A DNA stretch of 64,000 nucleotides from Bacteroidaceae bacterium. Lineage in GTDB: Bacteria; Bacteroidota; Bacteroidia; Bacteroidales; Bacteroidaceae. Numbering within the stretch: the first letter of the stretch is position 1; each line of letters opens with the position of its first letter. The translations under genes were made by a program, and so were the position numbers. Location of the stretch: NCBI GenBank assembly GCA_024398715.1, contig JAKSIP010000008.1, positions 18,750 through 82,749 on the forward strand, in the 5' to 3' direction. Positions 53,441 through 62,865 of the stretch are shown here, in pieces. The notes beneath the pieces are model-generated. The model ran no database searches. It was given only the letters and a program-made list of their open reading frames with translations, and was not told the DNA's origin.

Positions 53441-54703
53441 ATGATTACAGACATTTTTGACAGAATCAAAGCCACCCCGGGTCCTCTTGGACAATATGCC
53501 GGCATTGGTGACGGTTATTTTATGTTTCCGCGTCTTGAAGGAGAAATTGGACCGGAAATGGTATTCAACGGCAAAAAGGTGCTTAACTGGAGTTTGAACA
53601 ACTACCTTGGTCTTGCCAATCTTCCTGAGGTTCGCAAAGCCGATGCCGATGCTGCCGCACAGTTCGGTCTCAGCGCTCCTATGGGTGCCCGCATGATGTC
53701 CGGTAACACAACATACCACATGCAGTTTGAGAAAGATTTCTCAAGTTTCGTTGGCAAACCGGCTGGTTTCCTTCTGAACTTTGGTTATCAGGGTATGATT
53801 TCCATCATTGATGTGCTCACATCAAGAAAAGATGTTATTGTTTATGACAGCGAATCTCACGCATGTATTCTTGACGGTATGCGTTTGAGTCTTGCCAAAC
53901 GCTTTACATTCCAGCACAACGATATGGCAAGCCTTGACAAGCAGTTGAATCATGCATGCAAACTTGCAGACGAGCAGGGCGGCGGCGTTCTTGTAATTAC
54001 AGAAGGTGTATTCGGAATGGCAGGAGACCTTGGTCACTTGGCAGACATTGTTGAGCTCAAAAAGAAATATCCTTTCCGCATACTTATTGACGATGCCCAT
54101 GGTTTTGGTACAATGGGTGCCAATGGCCGCGGTACAGCAGAGCACTATGGCGTAATTGACCAGATTGACGTAATCTTTGACGCTTTTGCAAAGAGTATGG
54201 CAAGTATTGGTGGTGTAGTAAGTTCAGAGCCTGAAATTATTGACCACCTGCGTTTCAACATGCGTTCGCAGATTTATGCAAAGTCTCTGCCTCTGCCACT
54301 TGTTCTTGGCAACATGAAACGTCTTGAAATAATCAAGACACATCCTGAATACAGAGAAAAACTTTGGACAATTGTCAACGCTCTCCAAAACGGTTTGCGC
54401 AAAGAAGGTTTCAACATAGGACGCACAGAATCTCCTGTAACACCTGTTTACTTTGACGGCGATATGGGCCAGGGTACAAACGTAGTTATTGATTTGCGTG
54501 AAAATTACGGAATTTTCTGTTCAATCGTTACTTACCCTGTCGTTCCGAAGGGGCAGATTATGTTGCGTATCATTCCTACAGCAGCACACACTCTGGATCA
54601 GGTTGAGCGTACAATCAGCGTATTCATGGAAGTCAAGAAGAAACTTGACGAGGGTTTCTACAACCGTCCTATCCAGGATATGAACATCTTCCACAGAAAA
54701 TAA
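53441..54703 (+). CDS. spt: Alpha-oxoamine synthase, probable serine palmitoyltransferase
   Basis: PLP enzyme of the KBL/Spt family, 420 residues. PLP Lys251 lies in FDAFAKSMASIGG, His140 (DSESHACI) stacks on the cofactor, and LIDDAHGFGTMG binds it. Bacteroidales Spt condenses serine with palmitoyl-CoA, the first step of sphingolipid synthesis; a 2-amino-3-ketobutyrate CoA ligase role is the alternative, but the DAFAKSMA form and length fit Spt. It has its own promoter and a strong terminator. Confidence 0.85.
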   Translation: MITDIFDRIKATPGPLGQYAGIGDGYFMFPRLEGEIGPEMVFNGKKVLNWSLNNYLGLANLPEVRKADADAAAQFGLSAPMGARMMSGNTTYHMQFEKDFSSFVGKPAGFLLNFGYQGMISIIDVLTSRKDVIVYDSESHACILDGMRLSLAKRFTFQHNDMASLDKQLNHACKLADEQGGGVLVITEGVFGMAGDLGHLADIVELKKKYPFRILIDDAHGFGTMGANGRGTAEHYGVIDQIDVIFDAFAKSMASIGGVVSSEPEIIDHLRFNMRSQIYAKSLPLPLVLGNMKRLEIIKTHPEYREKLWTIVNALQNGLRKEGFNIGRTESPVTPVYFDGDMGQGTNVVIDLRENYGIFCSIVTYPVVPKGQIMLRIIPTAAHTLDQVERTISVFMEVKKKLDEGFYNRPIQDMNIFHRK

Positions 54704-54725
54704 AGTTCAGCAGTATACAAAAAAA

Positions 54726-54762
54726 GGCCTCAAAGTTTTTACAGCTTTGAGGTCTTTTTTTT
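54726..54762. terminator. Bidirectional terminator after spt
   Basis: GGCCTCAAAG pairs with CTTTGAGGTC (ten pairs, one G-T) and T8 follows; a run of A precedes, so it can also serve the SIS gene on the minus strand. Confidence 0.85.
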
Positions 54763-54777
54763 ATTCAGAGAGTCTGA

Positions 54778-55794
54778 TCAGCCAATGAACTGATTGCCTA
54801 CCTTACGGGCGCGATTCGGATGATCAAGATCCATACCGGTAGCAATACCAATCTCAACCAACAGATTCCAACCGACACATAAATATACATACTGTTGGAA
54901 TGTTCCTGCATTCGGAACAATAATGGTAGGAAATTCTGTCTGGTGGTCAGAAATGGCAACAACGCGTACACCAGCACCTTTTATAAGATATTCCTTGATT
55001 TTCTCAGTTTCACCCTCAATAGGATCAACCATAAAGATTATGTCATTGGCATTCATCACCTCTTCAATGCCATGAAGCATATATGTGCCCTCAAGAAAAT
55101 CTGACTTGCGTCGAGTGATTTCGTTAGTTTTGAGAGTAAGTTCCTCTGCAACACCATCGTTATATCCGGCAAAATAAATGGTACTTGCCTGTTTTACCCA
55201 CTCAACATATTCCTGTGGAATCTGCAGTGTCAATGCTTTTTCAATGGCATCGGCTGCAGATGCAAGTTCCTTTGATTTGTCCATACCAGCTATATTCCAC
55301 AGAACAGATTCGTAGTACATAGCCTGCTCAACAACACTTTTGGTTGCAGCAACAGCCTGCTCCCAGCCGCAACTGAGAACATGGGTACTTGTACAGAATT
55401 TTGAAAGTGGTGTATCATTATTGGCAGTAAGACCGAAACGGCATGCGTTATTCTGCTCAGACAATTTCTTTGCCAGCAGAGTCACCTCTTTGGTCTGTCC
55501 GGAATTGGATGCAAGAAATACGGCAAAACTCTTAAGATTGTACATGGAAGCCTGCCATGAGCAATCCGTCTGACCATTTATATCAAGACCCCACTCTTTT
55601 ATTTTACGCAACGCGTTTTTTGCCGGAAAGATGCGGCTTGAGCCCTCACCGGTAAAAAAAGCACGACCTACCTTTGCAACCTGAGCTGCCACATCTTTAG
55701 AGCAAGACTGGTTAAAACCGGCTACAACATTAACAGTGTCCATCATTTCGCGGACCAGTGCATACTGTGCATACTTGTTGTCTTTTAAATTCAT
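54778..55794 (-). CDS. SIS-domain sugar isomerase/aminotransferase-like protein
   Basis: A 338-residue cytoplasmic protein with two SIS domains, as in AgaS and the isomerase half of GlmS. First domain: GEGSSRIFPAKNALR and ASNSGQTKEV; second: YFAGYNDGVAEELTLKTNE, LHGIEEVMNANDIIF. It should bind a phosphorylated ketose or amino sugar; the reaction is not readable. It follows the DUF4954 gene by 26 bases, and this pair is probably cotranscribed. Confidence 0.85.
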   Translation of the reverse strand: MNLKDNKYAQYALVREMMDTVNVVAGFNQSCSKDVAAQVAKVGRAFFTGEGSSRIFPAKNALRKIKEWGLDINGQTDCSWQASMYNLKSFAVFLASNSGQTKEVTLLAKKLSEQNNACRFGLTANNDTPLSKFCTSTHVLSCGWEQAVAATKSVVEQAMYYESVLWNIAGMDKSKELASAADAIEKALTLQIPQEYVEWVKQASTIYFAGYNDGVAEELTLKTNEITRRKSDFLEGTYMLHGIEEVMNANDIIFMVDPIEGETEKIKEYLIKGAGVRVVAISDHQTEFPTIIVPNAGTFQQYVYLCVGWNLLVEIGIATGMDLDHPNRARKVGNQFIG

Positions 55795-55820
55795 ACTATA
55801 TTCAGTTAACAGTTAATAAT

Positions 55821-58040
55821 TCAAATTCTATTCTTCAAATTCTGAAGTTTCTCTACAAAATCGGCAGTATTTCTATTTGTGGATGCAATAAAGGTATTGT
55901 CTTCCAATCTTCCTACCACCGCATTCATTTCATCATCATTTCTGAAAGTAGATTTTCTGAACGGGTTCTCATAATCTTTCTTACGGGTCAGATAAACCTG
56001 TTCTGCCATATGATTCTGGACATCAATACCGCAATTGACAATCATATTCCAATCTGAAGATAAAAAACGGTCATTAACCCCCATAATATCCTTAAGACAA
56101 TAATAGGCATGGCGCAACTTATCCGTACGGTAGCGTTTCCAAATAACATTATATTCCTTATGAATCTCTTTCCAGTTGGAAATCCTTCCTGAAACAATAC
56201 CGTCGCGCATGGCTTTTACATCTGATGATTTCATTATCTGACCACCCATATTCAGCCATTCATGACAATACGGTTCCGCTTCAAGCATATCTGCCATAGA
56301 ATTGAAAGATTCATTCAGATTTTCGGACATATATGCCACAATGTTCTTGACAGCATAATGAATGACCATCTCTTTGTATGCGGAATATGCCTTAGTCACT
56401 TTCTTTACCAATGTCTTACGGCTGGATTTTTCCATTCCTTCCGCATATATCTGCAATGATGAAACCTGTTCTTTATCATTATTGATTGCATCGCGACCAA
56501 TCTGGCGCAAACTGTCTTCCGGATAATCAAGAGGATTCTTACCCTGATTTTCAACCATGGCTTTTCCGGTCCATTTTTCCAATAAGGCAAGAGCTGTCAT
56601 AACCTCTTCCATACTGTCCGGAGCAAATGTGTCAAATTCAATATTCTGGACTTTGAACTTACGCTGATCCCTGTTTTCAAACTTCCAATTGTTACGGACC
56701 AGAGAATACATATTGTACAGCCAGGAAAAGGCAGGAATAACCTCAAGCATATTGGAGGTAGTATTGTTTACCAACAGTGCAAACGGAAAAGGATTGATTA
56801 TTTCGTTTGGATAATCTCCCTTTGAAATAGTGGTAAACGATGCAAACTTGCAGCTGTGTTTCAAACTGGTACAAAGACCTGGCCAGAATCCGCGTCCTGC
56901 CTCAATCTCGTTATCGTTCGTGCGGCTGTTATGGTTGGAACCGATAGTTGCACCTGCAGCAATATTGCTTTGTCCCTTTATGACACAAGCAATAAGGAAA
57001 GAGTTGTTATGATGCTGCTCATGGGCTGGATAGATAAGATTGTTAAGCACCTCGCAACAGGATATTGTGGAATTTTCTCCCATGAAAGAATTGATGAGTC
57101 TTGCTCCGTACTTCAGATTCGAGTGGCTTGACAGAACAAATTTTACTGCAATGCAGGAATAGAATATTCTGCATCCATAGCCTACAATACCATTCACAAG
57201 AATGACATTCTCTCCAATCTGGGTAGGTTCCTGCTCACTTGAATTGATTGTGACATTCTTGATTTTACTTCCGCCCTTTATGTAACAGTTACTACCTATT
57301 TTGGCATCTTTTATGATAAGTGAATTCTTTATCACACTACCCTCTCCGACTGTACCGTAATATCCCCTGCGGCTGTCAAACATATCCTGAGTCATTTTGG
57401 CAAAACTGTCGGTCAGTTTGACATCGTCAGTAAACTTTGCCCAGAAATATGCATCGGCTGTTATCATTCCGTCAAACGGGTAAATATAACGTGAACCTAT
57501 CTCATTCATCAATTCTATTCTTACACGCGTGTCAGAGTCTTCGCCATCCTTGACAATACCGTTTCCGAATTTTGAATGGTCGGTACAGGACATTTCCTGA
57601 ACATTGAACAGCATACAACGGTCTCCGATAATATAGTGTGAAAGATAGGATACATTATGGATTGCGACATCGTCTCCAATATCACAGGAATGGATAGAAC
57701 TGTTTGTAATACCGCACGGCAATCTCAAATCATGATACTGAAGACCGTTACTTGTTATCCGACCAATACGCACATACCCGTAGAACCTGTTATTCTTTAC
57801 CATTGAGGGATCAAACTGATCCGTAACCATAATGGTATCCCAACTCATTGCAGTATTGTCATTCTTGACTAGCTCTTCAATTTCCTTGCTGGTCAAATGG
57901 CGCCAGCCGGATGCAGGAGCCTTTACCTGAAGATTGCGGATATAATATTTATCCTTACCTACAGGCACATACTTGGGATCAATAAAGCTGTTATACATCT
58001 TGTCAGACGGTAACACTGTAACTTTTTCTGTTTCTGCCAT
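55821..58040 (-). CDS. DUF4954 protein with left-handed beta-helix
   Basis: A 739-residue protein typical of Bacteroidetes DUF4954. Hexapeptide-like turns of a left-handed beta-helix occupy about 90-420 (IGDDVAIHNVSYLSHYIIGDRC, IGSNCYIKGGSKIKNV, AAGATIGSNHNS), as in GlmU or LpxA acyltransferases. Conserved-looking His/Asn pairs (EQHHNNSFLIA, SNHNSRTND) may form an active site. The C-terminal third is helical. It lacks a nucleotidyltransferase domain. Its partner SIS gene suggests amino-sugar metabolism, which is inference. Confidence 0.8.
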   Translation of the reverse strand: MAETEKVTVLPSDKMYNSFIDPKYVPVGKDKYYIRNLQVKAPASGWRHLTSKEIEELVKNDNTAMSWDTIMVTDQFDPSMVKNNRFYGYVRIGRITSNGLQYHDLRLPCGITNSSIHSCDIGDDVAIHNVSYLSHYIIGDRCMLFNVQEMSCTDHSKFGNGIVKDGEDSDTRVRIELMNEIGSRYIYPFDGMITADAYFWAKFTDDVKLTDSFAKMTQDMFDSRRGYYGTVGEGSVIKNSLIIKDAKIGSNCYIKGGSKIKNVTINSSEQEPTQIGENVILVNGIVGYGCRIFYSCIAVKFVLSSHSNLKYGARLINSFMGENSTISCCEVLNNLIYPAHEQHHNNSFLIACVIKGQSNIAAGATIGSNHNSRTNDNEIEAGRGFWPGLCTSLKHSCKFASFTTISKGDYPNEIINPFPFALLVNNTTSNMLEVIPAFSWLYNMYSLVRNNWKFENRDQRKFKVQNIEFDTFAPDSMEEVMTALALLEKWTGKAMVENQGKNPLDYPEDSLRQIGRDAINNDKEQVSSLQIYAEGMEKSSRKTLVKKVTKAYSAYKEMVIHYAVKNIVAYMSENLNESFNSMADMLEAEPYCHEWLNMGGQIMKSSDVKAMRDGIVSGRISNWKEIHKEYNVIWKRYRTDKLRHAYYCLKDIMGVNDRFLSSDWNMIVNCGIDVQNHMAEQVYLTRKKDYENPFRKSTFRNDDEMNAVVGRLEDNTFIASTNRNTADFVEKLQNLKNRI

Positions 58041-58087
58041 ATCAGTCTGAATTTTTCTGCAATATTATACAAAATAAATCAAATATG

Positions 58088-58095
58088 CAAATATA
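58088..58095 (-). promoter_or_regulatory. -7 box for DUF4954-SIS
   Basis: Minus-strand TATATTTG, a full match, 48 bases before the DUF4954 start. Confidence 0.45.
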
Positions 58096-58124
58096 AAAAT
58101 AATATTTTTATATATAATAACATT

Positions 58125-58164
58125 CAAAAAAAAAAGAAAGGCGGAGCAAAAATAACGCCCCGCC
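58125..58164 (-). terminator. Terminator of the nusB-to-DUF5606 operon
   Basis: On the minus strand GGCGG (58164-58160) pairs with CCGCC (58144-58140), then a T-rich run follows. It lies 23 bases beyond the DUF5606 stop. Confidence 0.75.
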
Positions 58165-58186
58165 CTTAATTCTATCTGCTTACGGT

Positions 58187-58633
58187 TTATTCTGCAGAAT
58201 TATCTGCTCCTTCGGCTTTGCCTTCAGAATTTTCCGAAGGATCACTGAAATCTGTCAGTTCATTCTCTATCAGCAAATTGTACCACTGGATTATTTTTTT
58301 TACATGAGACGGATATACCCTGTCATGGTCAAAATCAGGAAGAACCGTTTCAAAGAAAGAATACAGTTCATCACTGCTGGCCTTAGAAGGCACAATATCA
58401 ACCTTTTTACCGGAATATTTTTCCTGAATTGAAGCAAAAACCTTGCGCAACGGGAATTCCTCTGTGTTTGTATATACAGATATATTGTCCAAAGCCACAA
58501 CCTGATCTGTACGGTTCACATTGAATCTCTTTTTCACGCTGTCAATAGTTTCTACAATAACACTCTGACGTCCCGGTCCAATCAACTTGAACAATCCGGG
58601 TTTACCGGAAATTGTTAGAATAGTTCTCAACAT
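58187..58633 (-). CDS. DUF5606 protein
   Basis: A 148-residue protein of Bacteroidetes DUF5606, unknown function. It has an N-terminal beta domain LRTILTISGKPGLFKLIGPGRQSVIVETID, a middle stretch VKKRFNVNRTDQVVALDNISVYT, and an acidic low-complexity tail. Its start overlaps the coaE stop by seven bases, so translation is coupled. Conserved linkage to coaE and nusB would suggest an RNA- or envelope-related job. Confidence 0.8.
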   Translation of the reverse strand: MLRTILTISGKPGLFKLIGPGRQSVIVETIDSVKKRFNVNRTDQVVALDNISVYTNTEEFPLRKVFASIQEKYSGKKVDIVPSKASSDELYSFFETVLPDFDHDRVYPSHVKKIIQWYNLLIENELTDFSDPSENSEGKAEGADNSAE

Positions 58634-59217
58634 AACAATATAGATTTAATAATTATATCAATTTTTCCAATTATATCCGTTTTAGAAACTCCGGAGCCAT
58701 TGTAAATAACAAAATCCGCTCTGGAAACTTTTTCTGCGGCATCCATTTGGGAATCCATTCTTTCTTCAATCTTCCGCACAGATGTATGGTCCCTTTTGAC
58801 GGCACGGTCAAGACATACCTGACGGGGAGCATCAACCACTATTACATAATCAACAGTTTTCTCCAAACCGTTCTCAAACAGAATTGCTGATTCCATAGCC
58901 ACAACGGGAGATTTCTGAACGGCACACCACTTGTTGAAATCATCAATCACAAGAGGATGGACCAGACCGTTGATTTTAGCGGCATTGTCCGCACTGGCAA
59001 ACAAAAAACAGGCAATGGCAGACTTGTCCAATACACCGTTGTCCACCACCGGAATTCCAATCAGCTTCTGCAAAGAATCCTGAATTCCGGCATCAGACAG
59101 CATTATCTTTTTTGCTGCGGAGTCGCAATCATAGCACGGAACGCCCTGTTCGGCAAACAACCGGGCAACGAAGCTTTTTCCACTGCCTATTCCACCTGTT
59201 ATTCCAATTTTTATCAC
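58627..59217 (-). CDS. coaE: Dephospho-CoA kinase
   Basis: Last step of CoA synthesis: phosphorylates dephospho-CoA. The 196 residues begin with the P-loop GITGGIGSGKS and contain CYDCDSAAK and VDAPRQVCLDRAVKRD. The start codon is GTG, overlapping the ybbR TGA stop by four bases (GTGA). No nearby ATG fits. Confidence 0.93.
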   Translation of the reverse strand: MIKIGITGGIGSGKSFVARLFAEQGVPCYDCDSAAKKIMLSDAGIQDSLQKLIGIPVVDNGVLDKSAIACFLFASADNAAKINGLVHPLVIDDFNKWCAVQKSPVVAMESAILFENGLEKTVDYVIVVDAPRQVCLDRAVKRDHTSVRKIEERMDSQMDAAEKVSRADFVIYNGSGVSKTDIIGKIDIIIKSILLC

Positions 59218-60236
59218 AGAGAAATCTCCTCTTTGAGATAGCTGACAAATTCCGGTGTAAGCCTGATATTATATACGTCTTCCGGGCTTTTCACCACCTT
59301 AAGTCTGAGTTTGTCAGAAGTTTCATCTATTTCCCTATAGTCAATAACAACCTTGAAATCCTTTTCTCCATATAAATTGTACTGGGACGTCCTGACAAAA
59401 AATATAACGTTGCAGGACGATGGAAAAGCCTTCAGGTACGTTTTCCTGGGTACGTTAATACCATCAATTCCTACTGTAACCTGTTTTTCCGTATATTGGG
59501 ATGCAAGGACTTTCATCTCTACGGGCAAATTAGGAATCTTAACCGTTCCCATACTGCCCAAAGAAACGCGGAATACGGATGAGTCTGTATTTATGGGGTA
59601 TTTGCCGGCATCAACATACAATGCACGTAAAGTATCCGCAATTTCTCTCTCAGCCAATACAATTAAAGAATCGGGAGAAAAAACAAGGTTATCGACCCTG
59701 TACTGGTCGTTACTTTTAAAGGTTCCGCGCGCCTCAATAGGGAGTTTTACATATTTCAATGTACGGTATGACAATCTGAGAGAATCCGAATAGATATCGA
59801 TAATACGCATGGAATGCGGCAAATGATCAATAATCGCATCGTAAATGGATTGCATTGAAACACTCAGTGATCCCTCAGGATTATCAAATACGGAATCATG
59901 GGAAAACAGCAGATAAGAAACACGGATTGGAGATATGCGGTTACTCTTCTCATCAGACAAGGCAAACCTCTTTCCCGAAACGCTAAGGCGTATGGGTTTG
60001 ATATCTTCAATTATGCGCACATACTCAGGGATATTCGTTACAACAACAGGAATCTGGATTTCTCTCTGAATAACTGCGTTATATGAACGGGACAGCCAAA
60101 TCACGGTTGAAAGAGCCAGGAAAAGGATGAACATTCCTATATTCTTGCCCAATTTGTGTCTAATCCAAAAAGTTCTTAAAGCACTGAAAAAATCAGACAC
60201 GAACTGCCTGAATCTGGCAAATCCGTATAATTTCAT
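59214..60236 (-). CDS. ybbR: YbbR/CdaR-like membrane protein
   Basis: A 340-residue protein with one N-terminal membrane helix (about 33-50, IGMFILFLALSTVIWLS) and YbbR-type beta repeats outside, such as IPVVVTNIPEYVRIIEDIKP and KLPIEARGTFKSND. Related CdaR proteins regulate diadenylate cyclase in Firmicutes; here no cdaA adjoins, so that role is not shown. It lies between yajC (18 bases) and coaE (four-base overlap). Confidence 0.82.
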   Translation of the reverse strand: MKLYGFARFRQFVSDFFSALRTFWIRHKLGKNIGMFILFLALSTVIWLSRSYNAVIQREIQIPVVVTNIPEYVRIIEDIKPIRLSVSGKRFALSDEKSNRISPIRVSYLLFSHDSVFDNPEGSLSVSMQSIYDAIIDHLPHSMRIIDIYSDSLRLSYRTLKYVKLPIEARGTFKSNDQYRVDNLVFSPDSLIVLAEREIADTLRALYVDAGKYPINTDSSVFRVSLGSMGTVKIPNLPVEMKVLASQYTEKQVTVGIDGINVPRKTYLKAFPSSCNVIFFVRTSQYNLYGEKDFKVVIDYREIDETSDKLRLKVVKSPEDVYNIRLTPEFVSYLKEEISL

Positions 60237-60254
60237 ACCAAACTGTAAAGAATT

Positions 60255-60680
60255 TTATTTCTCGCTTTTTTCTTCTTTGTTTTTCTTTTTCTTCTCAACA
60301 ACAGGAGCCGGTGTCGGAAGAGGATTCACATAGCGTTTGTCAACTTTTATGCGGTTGTTCTGATTAATATCCAGTACAACAAACAATTCATCTACAGACT
60401 TGACGGTGCCTACAATACCTGAACTGGTAATCACCTCCTGGCCTTCCTGAAGAGAGTTGCGGAATTTATCTCCTTCCTTGTCTTTTCTTGGACGCATGAA
60501 GGCAAGCATGAGAACCATAAGAACTACAAGCCATATGATACCCATTCCCTGTTTTGGAGCGCCTTGTGCGCCCTGTGCTGCAGCCGGTTCTTCAAGATCA
60601 ACGGTAGATATCACATTACTGTTCATTTCACACTCACACATAAATCCTGTTGCAGGATTAATAAAAAGAAAATTTGCCAT
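60255..60680 (-). CDS. yajC: Preprotein translocase accessory subunit YajC
   Basis: A 141-residue YajC, which sits with SecDF at the Sec channel. A single helix (about 48-62, GIIWLVVLMVLMLAFM) is followed by RPRKDKEGDKFRNSLQEGQEVITSSGIVGTVKSV, the family core. An unusually long N-terminus and a Lys/Glu tail flank it. ATG at 60680 is preferred to the GTG one codon earlier. The gene follows nusB by 25 bases. Confidence 0.92.
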   Translation of the reverse strand: MANFLFINPATGFMCECEMNSNVISTVDLEEPAAAQGAQGAPKQGMGIIWLVVLMVLMLAFMRPRKDKEGDKFRNSLQEGQEVITSSGIVGTVKSVDELFVVLDINQNNRIKVDKRYVNPLPTPAPVVEKKKKNKEEKSEK

Positions 60681-60705
60681 CACTATTTCAATTATCTGTT
60701 ATCAA

Positions 60706-61632
60706 TCATTTTCCAAATTCTTTCCGGATATTCTCAAGAATACCGTTTACAAAGGCAGAACTTTTTGGAGTACTGTACAGTTTTGCCAGTTCAACATATT
60801 CGTTGATGGTAACAACAACTGGAATTTCAGGAAACGTTTTCATTTCAGAAATTCCGGTAGCTATTACAGCTGTATCAAATAAAGCAATACGGCCCATCTC
60901 CCACTGGGTGCCAATATGACTGTTAATCATACCGGTATATTCATCAAAGTTTCTGATTACATCTGTAAGCAGATTCTCTGCATATTCAAAATTATCCGTT
61001 TCTTTTTCCGAATACATAGGCAGAATCTGCTGCATCTGCCCGTTTTCCTTTTTAAAGCCCTTGATGGTTTTTAAAATGAAAGAATCAACATAATCCTTAT
61101 CCTCATTCCAATAAATATTCTGTTCCTCGAGGGCGGTATCTACTGCAGCATTGTCTATCATACACTCTTTATAAAGGCTTACCAAGAGGTCCTTATCCGC
61201 CTTATACTTCTCATCATCGGACAAATCTGCAGAATTTGCCTGATAGTTCTCCAACGCTACGCTGGAAACAATTGTGTTGTAAACATCAGCAATAAAATGA
61301 CCTTCTCCAATCCACTCCGGGAGTTCCTGTCCGAATTCATCGGCAAGAATCAAGTTGCTGGACAACTGTTCAACAACCATGTTCCCCGCAAACAGACGTT
61401 CTTTCATCAAAACATGACCGGGAGAAAATTTATCCCTATGATTTATTGATTTGACAGCATAACGCTGTACCAGAACGGGAATATACAGAAGCAGTTTGTA
61501 AAGGCTATATGTTGAATCAAGGCTCTGGTTCAAGAATTTCAGAGAATCCAAAATGTTGCATTGGGACTTGTCAAGAGCATTGATATAAACCACTTGCACC
61601 ACTTTTTGTCTGATATGAGACCGGTTAATCAT
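60706..61632 (-). CDS. nusB: NusB-like transcription antitermination protein (long form)
   Basis: A 308-residue protein; the C-terminal 110 residues match NusB (LLTDVIRNFDEYTGMINSHI, WEMGRIALFDTAVIATGISEM, EYVELAKLYSTPKSSAFVNGIL). The N-terminal extension is characteristic of Bacteroidetes and about twice the length of E. coli NusB. It would join NusE on rRNA boxA. The start at 61632 is preferred to an upstream frame start at 61677, which lies at the promoter. Confidence 0.92.
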   Translation of the reverse strand: MINRSHIRQKVVQVVYINALDKSQCNILDSLKFLNQSLDSTYSLYKLLLYIPVLVQRYAVKSINHRDKFSPGHVLMKERLFAGNMVVEQLSSNLILADEFGQELPEWIGEGHFIADVYNTIVSSVALENYQANSADLSDDEKYKADKDLLVSLYKECMIDNAAVDTALEEQNIYWNEDKDYVDSFILKTIKGFKKENGQMQQILPMYSEKETDNFEYAENLLTDVIRNFDEYTGMINSHIGTQWEMGRIALFDTAVIATGISEMKTFPEIPVVVTINEYVELAKLYSTPKSSAFVNGILENIRKEFGK

Positions 61633-61665
61633 TTCAATAGAAAGTATGAACTTTAAAACGTTTGC

Positions 61666-61673
61666 AAAGATAG
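61666..61673 (-). promoter_or_regulatory. -7 box for the nusB operon
   Basis: Minus-strand TATCTTTG, a full match, 34 bases before nusB. Confidence 0.5.
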
Positions 61674-61769
61674 TCATATTTTTCAGGAGTAAATAATAAA
61701 AAGGAAGTAAATTATTTTGAATTTATGATAATATTTTGCATATTTGTGACAATTAACCCTAAAGACTAA

Positions 61770-62132
61770 ATGGATATGGTAAACGACATTTATTTTTCAC
61801 AGCCTGTCAAAGCAGGAAAGCGCATCTATTATATGGATGTAAAAAAAACGCGCAAAAATGAGTTTTACCTTTCCATCACAGAGAGCAAGAAGATTGTAAG
61901 TGATGAGGAAGAGAATTCACAGCAAGTCACTTTTGAAAAGCATAAGATTTTCCTCTACAAAGAAGATTTTGCAAAATTCGTTGACGGTCTTTCCAACGCC
62001 ATCAAGTTTATTCACGAGCACTCTCAGGAAGGGTTGGGACCCCAATCGGAAGAAGAACGGCAGTCCGCGCCCCTATCATCTCCAGAAGAGATACCGGCAG
62101 ACAATCCTGATGACATAAAGATAGAATTCTGA
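61770..62132 (+). CDS. DUF3276 PUR-alpha-like nucleic-acid-binding protein
   Basis: A 120-residue protein of DUF3276, which has the PUR fold seen in eukaryotic Pur-alpha and in Borrelia BpuR. The core is KAGKRIYYMDVKKTRKNEFYLSITESKK (residues 14-41) and FEKHKIFLYKEDFAKFVDGL, followed by an acidic tail. It probably binds RNA or single-stranded DNA. A start two codons later (61776) is possible. It stands alone, divergent from nusB. Confidence 0.85.
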   Translation: MDMVNDIYFSQPVKAGKRIYYMDVKKTRKNEFYLSITESKKIVSDEEENSQQVTFEKHKIFLYKEDFAKFVDGLSNAIKFIHEHSQEGLGPQSEEERQSAPLSSPEEIPADNPDDIKIEF

Positions 62133-62140
62133 AAAAAGTT

Positions 62141-62172
62141 ATTGGATATTAGTAAAATAATTCATAACTTTG
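62141..62172 (+). promoter_or_regulatory. Promoter for rplY-pth-S4
   Basis: ATTG (62141-62144), 20 bases, then TAACTTTG (62165-62172). Transcription would start near 62178, giving an 80-base leader before rplY. Confidence 0.65.
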
Positions 62173-62257
62173 CGCCCGCTTGTTGAAAGCAGGCCTCACA
62201 ACTGTGTATTAGTGTGATGGTGAATTGATTATTAACAATTAATTTAGAGTAACACAA

Positions 62258-62857
62258 ATGAAAACAATCGACGTTCAGGGACAGAGCCGTTCCGAGTTCG
62301 GTAAGAAAGGTGCAAAGTCACTTCGTAAAAGCAACATGATTCCATGCAACCTCTATGGTGTAGAGCGTGATGAGAAAGGTCTTCCTGTTGCAACTCCATT
62401 CAAAGTAACAACAGAAGCTGTACGTAATCTGGTTTATTCACCGGATATCTACGCAGTCAATCTTACAATTGACGGAAAAACAGTTAAAGCAGTTATGAGA
62501 GAAATCCAGTTCCACGCTGTAAAAGATACAATTCTTCATATAGATTTCTACCAGATTACAGAGGACAAACCTATTGTCATGAGCGTTCCTGTAAAGCTCA
62601 ACGGTCTTGCAGCTGGTGTTAAAGCCGGTGGTAAACTCGAGTTGAACATGCGTAATATCAAAGTAAAAGCTCTCTACACAGCAATTCCTGAAAAAGTGGA
62701 AATTGATGTAACTGCTCTTGCAATAGGCAAATCAATCAAGGTTGGAGACATGAATGTTGAAGGTCTTGAATTTGTAAATGCAAAAGATGCTGTAATCTGC
62801 CACGTTGCATCCACACGTGCTGCTGCAGAGGCTGCTGCAGAAAATGCTGAAGCATAA
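62258..62857 (+). CDS. rplY: Ribosomal protein bL25 (CTC form)
   Basis: Binds 5S rRNA in the large subunit. At 199 residues it is the long CTC form: an N-terminal L25 domain with RSEFGKKGAKSLRKSNMIPCNLYG and a C-terminal beta domain, closed by an Ala/Glu-rich tail. Followed eight bases later by pth. Confidence 0.96.
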   Translation: MKTIDVQGQSRSEFGKKGAKSLRKSNMIPCNLYGVERDEKGLPVATPFKVTTEAVRNLVYSPDIYAVNLTIDGKTVKAVMREIQFHAVKDTILHIDFYQITEDKPIVMSVPVKLNGLAAGVKAGGKLELNMRNIKVKALYTAIPEKVEIDVTALAIGKSIKVGDMNVEGLEFVNAKDAVICHVASTRAAAEAAAENAEA

Positions 62858-62865
62858 ATAGCTGA

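Noticed and set aside
62174..62194. Hairpin GCCCGCTT/AAGCAGGC before rplY as an autoregulatory leader
   Set aside because: It has a C-A mismatch and the predicted transcription start (about 62178) falls inside its left arm, so it would not be fully transcribed.
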